From: Acrasis kona
Taxonomy: Eukaryota; Heterolobosea; Eutetramitea; Acrasida; Acrasidae
NCBI GenBank assembly: GCA_026419775.2
Contig: JAOPGA020000950.1
Coordinates: 1-64,000, forward strand
Length of the DNA: 64,000 nucleotides
Direction of reading: 5' to 3'
The notes beneath the pieces were generated by a model, which was not told the DNA's origin, ran no database searches, and saw only the letters and a program-made list of their open reading frames with translations. The translations under genes were made by a program, and so were the position numbers. Shown here in pieces: positions 58,356 through 64,000 of this stretch (positions are counted from its first letter, which is position 1; every line of letters starts with the position of its first letter).

Positions 58356-58596
58356 ATGGTTCATATCAAGACTGTATTCTATAACCTCGTCATGAAGCGT
58401 AGTTCCACCTACTTCGCATTCATGATTGGAGGTGCCATTGCCATGACCGAGGGAATTTCATACACAGTCGACCTCTACTGGAACAATGTCAACAAGGGAG
58501 TACGTTTTTAATTGTATTTATAGTTATTAATAATTACAGAAACAATTCAAGGATATTGAAGCCCGTTACCGCGCAAAGGGATGGCTCCATGAATAA
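58356..58596 (+). CDS. QCR9: Cytochrome bc1 complex subunit 9
   Basis: Exons 58356-58499 and 58540-58596 (40-base intron, GTACGT donor) give 66 residues. The sequence MVHIKTVFYNLVMKRSSTYF then AFMIGGAIAMTEGISYTVDL and YWNNVNKGKQFKDIEARYRA matches the QCR9/UQCR10 pattern: short N-terminus, one membrane helix, and the N-x-G-K-x-(W/F)-K-D-I motif after the helix. It is a nuclear-encoded subunit of complex III in the inner mitochondrial membrane, needed for stable assembly around the Rieske protein and cytochrome c1. The intron sits exactly at the NKG/K junction. Too short for most gene finders. Confidence 0.88.
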
Positions 58597-58646
58597 ATTA
58601 TTGTAGAATAAAAAAGATGTTCAGGGTGTTAATAACTGTATAGAGT

Positions 58647-58988
58647 TTATTTCTTTTGACCAATGTTCACTCTGTCAATATCATCCTTAGTAGGGTTTTC
58701 TGAAGTTGGTACTTCCTTTTTCTCAGAGCCTGATGAATCTAAATTAGCGTTCATGTTATTGCCTGCAAAGATAGGATGGTCATCTTTTCCCTTTGTTTGA
58801 TAATCCTCCTCAACTTTACCGGCAGTTCTTGCTGAAGTATTGGGGTTCTTGCTTGGAACATTTTCTGGCTTTTTCGCCTCTCCTTGGTCTTGAGCATAGA
58901 ATCTCACCGGTTGTAGGAATTGTTTCTTTGTTCCAATAAATTTTGTTAGGTTGGAGGCTCTTCTCATCATTCTTGTTGTGTTCGACAA
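58647..58988 (-). CDS. Small mitochondrial protein of unknown function
   Basis: The frame codes 113 residues, or 107 from the second ATG at 58970 (MMRRASNLTKFIGTKKQFLQ). The N-terminus is basic and amphipathic and leads to PVRFYAQDQGE, an R-F-Y presequence-cleavage-like motif. The mature part is hydrophilic, Asn/Lys/Asp/Ser-rich and looks disordered, ending DDIDRVNIGQKK. It might be a small matrix or ATP synthase/complex I accessory protein; no family is recognised. Convergent with QCR9 and divergent from the gene at 59026. Confidence 0.55.
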   Translation of the reverse strand: MSNTTRMMRRASNLTKFIGTKKQFLQPVRFYAQDQGEAKKPENVPSKNPNTSARTAGKVEEDYQTKGKDDHPIFAGNNMNANLDSSGSEKKEVPTSENPTKDDIDRVNIGQKK

Positions 58989-59025
58989 ATTGTTTTATTT
59001 AAAAATAGATTTCATCATAAAGATA

Positions 59026-59292
59026 ATGCATCATAAAGATAGATACCCGTGTAAAGAACCGCTTGGTCATTGCAAAGAGGAATTGCGTTCGATCACAAAT
59101 GGCAATCACTCTTACTTGGCACATTGGCTTGCATCAAAAACAAAAGGTGACCGAAGTTCATACGGCATACCTCGTATTGATTTGACACCAACGATGACTT
59201 ACTTACCAACAAAATTTTACATTGGTGAAGAAAGGATTAACGACTCACAAACAAGAAAATCAAACGAAAATTTAACTAGATGGGAAGCTTAA
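59026..59292 (+). CDS. Unknown small protein, 88 residues
   Basis: The ATG at 59026 opens MHHKDRYPCKEPLGHCKEEL; 25 residues of open frame before it are antisense to the neighbour and lack support. The product has two cysteines near the start, basic and polar content, and segments such as HSYLAHWLASKTKGDRSSYG and TPTMTYLPTKFYIGEERIND. The look is that of small ciliary or axonemal inner proteins, but this is an impression only. Only 55 bases separate its start from the divergent mitochondrial gene. Confidence 0.5.
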   Translation: MHHKDRYPCKEPLGHCKEELRSITNGNHSYLAHWLASKTKGDRSSYGIPRIDLTPTMTYLPTKFYIGEERINDSQTRKSNENLTRWEA

Positions 59293-59408
59293 TGAGAGTT
59301 TTTGATGGACTTGTAAGATAAGATGAGCTTGGTGATAACTAGCGTCCTTAACAACAAGGAACAGTAAAAGTTGTTAAAACATATGTTTTATTTAGAGCGA
59401 TCCTCTAT

Positions 59409-60254
59409 CTAGTGATAGGAAATTACCTGACAAAAAAATAGAGGACAATGCACCACATGGACTTTTATGGATTCATCCACAGTTCCTCCCACGTCAAATT
59501 TTTTAATAAAGTGGATAACAACATTTCTTGAACATTTCAATCTATTACATGTCGGTACCAATACACTATTCTCAAATTGAGTTGCCTTCCCACACATTTT
59601 GTAGATTAGCGCATAGAATCTCATCCATGTCCTAAATTCTTTATAATTTCGTTGAGTTACATAAGCAATAAAACTATTATGATGTTCTGCAGCAATAGAC
59701 AAAGAAAAATCAAGATAATTACATTTACAAATGTGTACTAATAAATCCATGAAACGAGGATTAGAATACATATCCATATTAAAGATACTATCCTTGCTCA
59801 TGGCGATTATTTTCCTTCTATAGCAATCCCTCACGGTTGTCTCTGTAATGCCATGATGACACATACAATTAAAGTGATAAGTTATACTTTCATGGAGGAG
59901 ATGACCAGGTATAAACATATTGGGATTATATTCGTGTTTGGTTTTTGTAACAATGTTGATCATCTCTAGAGCATCGCCGACGAAACCCTCAAAGGTCAAC
60001 ATCCTGACGTGGTCATTTAGCAAGGCCGATGTCTGGGCATGCTTAGTAGCAGCTGTGGAGATTGATGTGTCATTTACGCGTTCTTCTTTATTAATAGCGT
60101 ACAATATCTTGAATACTTCAACTCTTTCACGGGCCCACTCTGCATCTTTCTTGCATTCTATGAAATGTTGGTGTAGTTGTTGGGTAATGAATTGGTACCC
60201 AGGTGTATAACTTTTTCTTATGTGAGAACTTGCTATTCTCATTGCCATTGTCAT
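59409..60254 (-). CDS. Unknown protein with Cys/His-rich helical body
   Basis: About 281 residues from the ATG at 60254 (MTMAMRIASSHIRKSYTPGY). It is helical, with FITQQLHQHFIECKKDAEWA near the start and HICKCNYLDFSLSIAAEHHN in the middle, and many isolated cysteines and histidines without a clear finger. The look (HARP-like, paired alpha helices of about 35 residues) could be that of a pentatricopeptide/organellar protein, but no repeat was confirmed. The upstream frames at 60273-60705 may be earlier exons of the same gene; I could not find a phase-correct intron. Confidence 0.5.
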   Translation of the reverse strand: MTMAMRIASSHIRKSYTPGYQFITQQLHQHFIECKKDAEWARERVEVFKILYAINKEERVNDTSISTAATKHAQTSALLNDHVRMLTFEGFVGDALEMINIVTKTKHEYNPNMFIPGHLLHESITYHFNCMCHHGITETTVRDCYRRKIIAMSKDSIFNMDMYSNPRFMDLLVHICKCNYLDFSLSIAAEHHNSFIAYVTQRNYKEFRTWMRFYALIYKMCGKATQFENSVLVPTCNRLKCSRNVVIHFIKKFDVGGTVDESIKVHVVHCPLFFCQVISYH

Positions 60255-60272
60255 CACCGTCAATCAGACCCT

Positions 60273-60705
60273 CTATTGTCTTGTTCCGTTGAAGTCAAAT
60301 TTGTCTGTCATCCAATACTCATGATGGTTTTTGCTCACCAAGTTAAAGAAGCCTCTGCTTTTTTGAAATTCTTGAGAACAAGTGATAATTTACTTGAACC
60401 TCAGCATGAAACAAATCAGTCTGAACTCCCTCATGAATATTAAGGTAATCATCACGATTTCCTTCATTATAATCCATCATTGTGATGGGATCAAAGACAT
60501 TTTTATTTGATGAATAATCAGGATGGGTGATTCCTTGTCCNTCTGCTTCTAGTCTCTCGTTTATTGACCTAACCTGTAGCTCATCAGGGTGTGCATTTTT
60601 TATCTCACAAATATTTTGGAAGTGGTACAAACTGCATACACACCTATAGCAACCTCTTATTTTTGTTGCATCAAGCATTGAGCATAATTTGTTTCTCTGT
60701 GGCAT
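60273..60705 (-). CDS. Unknown protein, uncertain gene model over an N base
   Basis: From the ATG at 60705 (MPQRNKLCSMLDATKIRGCY then RCVCSLYHFQNICEIKNAHP) the frame runs to about 60345. A second frame then looks coding (RGFFNLVSKNHHEYWMTDKF then DFNGTRQ and stop at 60273). A phase-2 donor and an intron of roughly 50 bases could connect them, but the splice is not certain. One base at 60541 is N, so base-calling in this stretch may be poor. Candidate metal ligands C-x2-C-x-C occur near residue 20. No family recognised. Confidence 0.35.
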
Positions 60706-60970
60706 GTCAGCTACAAAAAAAGTTGGATCAATCTTTATTCGGATGGATCGATGCTGGCAATTTGGCCATAAGAACCTGTTGCAGATGGACTACCCAATCC
60801 ATACATGGCAAAGTCATCTAGAAAGAAGGATATGGCGACCACTATGCTATCTTGATGTTTCTGGTAAATCTTTTCAAATACCTTTGAGTGATGAACTGCA
60901 TGTTTTTGATTTGTATCCACAGGAAAAAAGTGTACATGTTTACAGTTCTCCTTTGAGGAAAAGAATCTAG
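60704..60970 (+). CDS. Unknown small protein, 88 residues
   Basis: The ATG at 60704 opens MSATKKVGSIFIRMDRCWQF then GHKNLLQMDYPIHTWQSHLE, and the frame ends SVHVYSSPLRKRI. It is basic, with several Trp/His residues and a beta-like C-terminal half (FQIPLSDELHVFDLYPQEKS). No signal peptide. Its ATG overlaps, in a shared CATG, the ATG of the minus-strand frame at 60705, so the two gene models cannot both have ordinary 5' leaders. It might also be the first exon of a longer gene. Confidence 0.4.
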   Translation: MSATKKVGSIFIRMDRCWQFGHKNLLQMDYPIHTWQSHLERRIWRPLCYLDVSGKSFQIPLSDELHVFDLYPQEKSVHVYSSPLRKRI

Positions 60971-61071
60971 CAATGTGGAACGGAAGAGATAGACGCTCTT
61001 CGTAGTTTTGTTTTGGTGGCTGTTCTTTATTTTGATTTTTTTCCCTAGCCTTGCTCTTCTTCTTCCTGCTT

Positions 61072-61206
61072 CTACGTCATGTCTGGAAAATCAGACTTGT
61101 CCGCACCATGAACATGAAATAAGTTTGGATCTTCGGCCGCATCTTGCTGCTCGCCTTCATCAAAATCATCTTTTTGCCAATTTCTGGTACGCTTTCTGGC
61201 AGACAT
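61072..61206 (-). CDS. Possible small acidic protein, 44 residues
   Basis: The frame starts MSARKRTRNWQKDDFDEGEQ then QDAAEDPNLFHVHGADKSDF and stops at 61072. It begins basic and turns acidic. Content is less random than surrounding A+T-rich translations. It may be a first exon with a GTAGAA donor at the end, because the bases after it are open in other frames (EEEEQG). No family recognised. Confidence 0.3.
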   Translation of the reverse strand: MSARKRTRNWQKDDFDEGEQQDAAEDPNLFHVHGADKSDFPDMT

Positions 61207-61387
61207 TTCTTCTTTTAGAAACCCCTTTTGAGGTATACCGCTGTCAAATGTCGTCTCTTTTTAGAAATGTGATTTTACAATACCATTTCCCCTAGTGATT
61301 TCGACAACCCTGGTCTTTAAGTCAATTAATTTGAACTTGTCATAATTTGAACTCAATTTTCAATAATTGTTCTGAAAGGAGTGAGTG

Positions 61388-61596
61388 TCAATTGATATTG
61401 AAGGGGAGGTAAAAAAGGTTTTCTGCGAATGGAGCAGTCGATAGAAATATTGCTATTTGTATACAAAGTTATAGATTACCTTGCAATACTCCATTAATAT
61501 ATGTTCTTTTTTCTTTGTTGCTGGAGTGGTACAAGGCGAATTTTGCTGCCACTGTTCTCAAAAATTCATATCGTTTCTTGTGTCACCATCTGCCAT
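61388..61596 (-). CDS. Very tentative small spliced ORF
   Basis: An ATG at 61596 gives MAD, then a 35-base candidate intron (GTGACA...ACAG) joins VAAKFALYHSSNKEKRTYIN then GVLQ. A second, 57-base candidate intron would add ENLFYLPFNIN and a stop. The first exon is only ten bases, and both introns lie outside the usual size, so this model is weak. It is divergent from the CTR gene. Nothing else is seen in 61207-61658. Confidence 0.2.
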
Positions 61597-61658
61597 CTCA
61601 TAGTTGATCACCGGGTTTTCCAAACATCGGAGTTTGAACTCCTTTGTAACAAAACAAC

Positions 61659-62207
61659 ATGAACATGAACGACACAGATATGGGGATGAAGATGTATTTT
61701 GACTACGGATCAAAAGTGGATTATGTGTTGTGGAAGGACTGGAATGCAGATACGCCTGGAAAATATGCTGCTACAGTGATTGGACTAGTATTAATGGCAT
61801 TCATCAACCAGTTGTTTTTCTTATTAGCTCATACACAAATACAAAGGTAGATACTCGTTAAAGCTACTAATTTTACTAAATTTAACTTTTGAGAATCCCC
61901 AAACCAATATCGGCTATTGTTAGGGGGCTGCTATTTGCGACCAACATGTGCGTTGGATACTTCATAATGTTAGCGTTGATGACTTATAACTTTTGGTGTA
62001 CGTCTTTTTAAGTTTGTTTAATTTATCTAATCACTAGTGTTTTTGGCACTTGTTGGAGGTAGTACGATTGGATATATTATTTTCAACATAGGATTGGGAG
62101 AAATGGTTATCAAAAGGGAAAAGATTTCTCACAACCACTATCACCATCGACCTGCAGTACAATATGATAGGATTGAGGAGTCTCCCAAAGTTGTTCATGC
62201 TTATTAA
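61659..62207 (+). CDS. CTR-family copper transporter
   Basis: Exons 61659-61846, 61894-61997 and 62038-62207 (introns of 47 and 40 bases) encode 153 residues. The N-terminus MNMNDTDMGMKMYFDYG is Met-rich, as needed to capture Cu(I). Helix 1 is AATVIGLVLMAFINQLFFLL, helix 2 carries the conserved M-x3-M (MLALM) just before TYNFW, and helix 3, reached after the second splice, has the G-x3-G packing motif (GGSTIG). Trimers of CTR proteins import Cu(I) across the plasma membrane or release it from vacuoles. The C-terminal tail has HNHYHR, a possible copper hand-over site. All three defining features require the proposed splicing. Confidence 0.9.
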
Positions 62208-62295
62208 ATAATATTTTAAATGTTGTCTGCTTGTCGCATCAATGTTGATTATTATTGTTTGTTTGAATTTTGTATGCACTCAACCAAACAAAATT

Positions 62296-63444
62296 AATGG
62301 TTGTGGCTCATCTAGAGGCCTTGAAAATTCCCTGTTGTTCCCAGTAGGTAGTCATCTCAAGTGCACACTCAATGTTATCAATAAATCAAAAGAAGTTTTG
62401 AGTGAGCGCGGAAGTCACAGTTCGAATTTGTTGGGAATATTCTACGATGAGAGTTTCCGGAAGGTGAAAGAGAAAGTTGTTTATTATACCGCAAAACCAA
62501 GAGATGAGGATTTCTCTCAAGACGGCTGCTTCATATAAAAACGTAATTCGCCACCAGATCTGGACGATAGAGAAAGTATACGCGCAAGTAAACGGACATT
62601 GTTCGTGTGACGAATCACACTTTGGTAAAATTGATCAGGGGCAGATCACATATCGCGACGAAGAGCAGCCAATGGAGAAATTGGAGCCACTTTTTCTAAA
62701 AAGTAAAATGCAAGCTTGTTCATTTAATAATAACTTAACAGAAAACAACATGTTTAATGTTTTTGCATCTCAACCAAAATCCTTTACTCAAATGGAAAAT
62801 TTCACCATGAAGATTGACGACAAAAGAACGATGCAGTTTTCTTTGACATTACCGCCAAGTGAGATTCCCCCCAGTTATAAAGGTATGTAAAGTATTCATG
62901 TCTTGTGAATGTAAGCATTACTGTATCTTAAATTTGATAATGGATGAAATCGATGTATTGAGAGCGACCGATAAAGAAGATAGACAAGATCTTATGGGCT
63001 ATAAAGCAAAAAAAAGCCAAGAATAGAGACACTTGCCTGAAAGCCGCTCTCTTCATCACCAACAGCACAGGAAGCTATCTAGAGTATACGCTTGGTACGT
63101 AACCGTTTAATGTCGCGAATACGGTGTTCAGCGAGTATTTTGAATTAGAAGATGTGAAGTCACTTATCTCTTTGTTTGAACAGCAAGAGGACATTAGCAT
63201 CGATCCAACGATCGCCACAGTTATTTTTGAAGAGACCGGGGGTGCACAAGACTTACCGTTATGTATCTATCAGAACTACAGAAGTATTATGAAAAAAAAC
63301 GACAAGCGCCGACGTTGGCTGAGTGGTACTTGCCGAACCTCAAATACATTTATTTTATACAATGTTCTTCGATTCTGCTATTATAGAATGTTTTTGTTCT
63401 CATCAAATGTCGTCTTCGTTAATGTTTTAGAAAATGGACTTTGA
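62296..63444 (+). pseudogene. Broken RGP1-like gene (Rab6 GEF partner)
   Basis: Segments in several frames look like parts of RGP1, the partner of RIC1 in the Golgi Rab6 exchange factor: MVVAHLEA at 62296, then in another frame FPVGSHLKCTLNVINKS, then IWTIEKVYAQVNGHCSCDES and SLTLPPSEIPPSYKG, then YVKYSCLVNVSITVS one base out of frame, then DRQDLMGYKAKKSQ and, again shifted at a run of eight A, CLKAALFITNSTGSYLEYTL. One of the frame changes (around 62466-62505) can be explained by a 40-base intron, the others cannot. An in-frame TAA also lies near 63105. Either the gene is decaying or homopolymer errors affect this part of the assembly. The 3' end is unclear. Confidence 0.45.
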
Positions 63445-63605
63445 AGTAATCTTGTATTGGTATTTTGCGCTGCTGTTGTTGTAGAAGAACGTCTATGTTA
63501 ATTAGATTGCTCGATAACACAGCGACCTGTTCTGTGTCACCTTGATGCTGATTTTGGATAAAAACGAAATGGTTATTTTTATATGATCAAAATATTTTTA
63601 TAACA

Positions 63606-64000
63606 ATGCAAAACACACACCATACACAATTCGCAGACGATATTACCAACCCAACAGTTAGTAAGTACTAAGCAACAACAATATTGACATTTCACAGCAC
63701 ACAATACCAATGTACCCACAAACCAAATTTTGACCACAAACAGAGAACAGGAAATCCACGATGATATAAAATTAGCCGGAACAAACAAATCAGGTTACCT
63801 TCAATCTGATGTTCGTCCTGTTGGCCACATATATCAAAATGAAGCACCCGTAGTAACCCAGATCCCCACAACACAATATGAACCCGTTTCCATCGTTACT
63901 ACAGCCACAGAGTCATTAGTAGTACCTGGACAAACCCAACCAGTTGCGGTTGCACAAACAGTAGTTCAACAAGATACCTTCCTAAAGCCCAATGCATACC
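63606..64000 (+). CDS. 5' end of a gene cut by the window edge
   Basis: Exon 1 is 63606-63660 (MQNTHHTQFADDITNPTV), a 37-base intron with a GTAAGT donor follows, and exon 2 begins at 63698 and runs off the window. The readable 119 residues are hydrophilic and Thr/Val/Gln/Pro-rich (PVVTQIPTTQYEPVSIVTTA; QTQPVAVAQTVVQQDTFLKP). The style recalls the Thr/Val/Gln-rich N-termini of the YrhK-like paralogues at 41837 and 54219, and the last readable residues NAY match NAY in paralogue 1 just before its first helix. It may therefore be a fourth, longer-leader family member; this is inference until the rest is seen. Confidence 0.6.

Noticed and set aside
1-64000. CRISPR arrays, prophage, retroelement or LTR structures
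   Set aside because: No regularly spaced repeats, reverse transcriptase, integrase, capsid or terminal repeats were seen.

Overview
The window is nuclear DNA of a free-living, compact-genome protist. Genes are eukaryotic, densely packed on both strands and often separated by only tens of bases. About half carry one to four spliceosomal introns; the 25 introns I could place by reading frame are 36 to 47 bases long. The content (IFT27 for cilia, BORC subunit 8, TFIIIC subunit 6, complex III subunit 9, a receptor cyclase built like those of trypanosomatids, a SHAQKYF Myb factor with long glutamine runs) fits an amoeboflagellate-type discobid, most likely Heterolobosea (Naegleria/Acrasis relatives). 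That placement is inference; nothing here proves the genus.

Layout. 1-2763: two poorly understood, relatively GC-rich genes, the second with a decayed 5' half that holds a Walker A motif. 3060-9737: ERMARD-like protein, GTF3C6, BORCS8, a mucin-like surface protein, IFT27, a small coiled-coil protein. 9841-12681: secreted Cys-rich protein, a WW plus CX9C protein, an SDR enzyme, an unknown. 12884: tRNA-Pro with an enlarged D loop. 13546-21776: STK19, methionine synthase reductase, an armadillo protein, a BTB-WD40 protein. 22461-30175: small secreted protein, a possible histone-fold protein, Myb factor, kinesin motor, monoamine oxidase, first six-helix YrhK-like membrane protein. 30265: tRNA-Arg, again with a D-loop insertion. 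30859-32920: small unknown genes. 33385-40109: giant receptor cyclase, proteasome ATPase RPT6, BAP31-like protein. 40300-44568: secreted proteins, a duplicated gene fragment, two tRNA-Gly-like sequences, second YrhK-like protein. 44747-55318: beta-mannosidase, LTA4H-type aminopeptidase, two 5S rRNA genes in opposite orientation, MYND protein, carboxylesterase, unknown helical protein, third YrhK-like protein. 55537-64000: Sac phosphatase, FKBP12, QCR9, small mitochondrial and unknown proteins, a lower-quality stretch with one N, CTR copper transporter, a broken RGP1-like gene, and the 5' end of a last gene.

Most neighbours are functionally unrelated housekeeping genes. The items most worth a second look are tRNA genes whose D loops carry 9-12 base insertions, the internally triplicated YrhK-like membrane family, the WW/CX9C fusion, the three-ectodomain cyclase, and the very tight intron lengths. 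No CRISPR array, prokaryotic operon, viral copy or clear transposon was seen.
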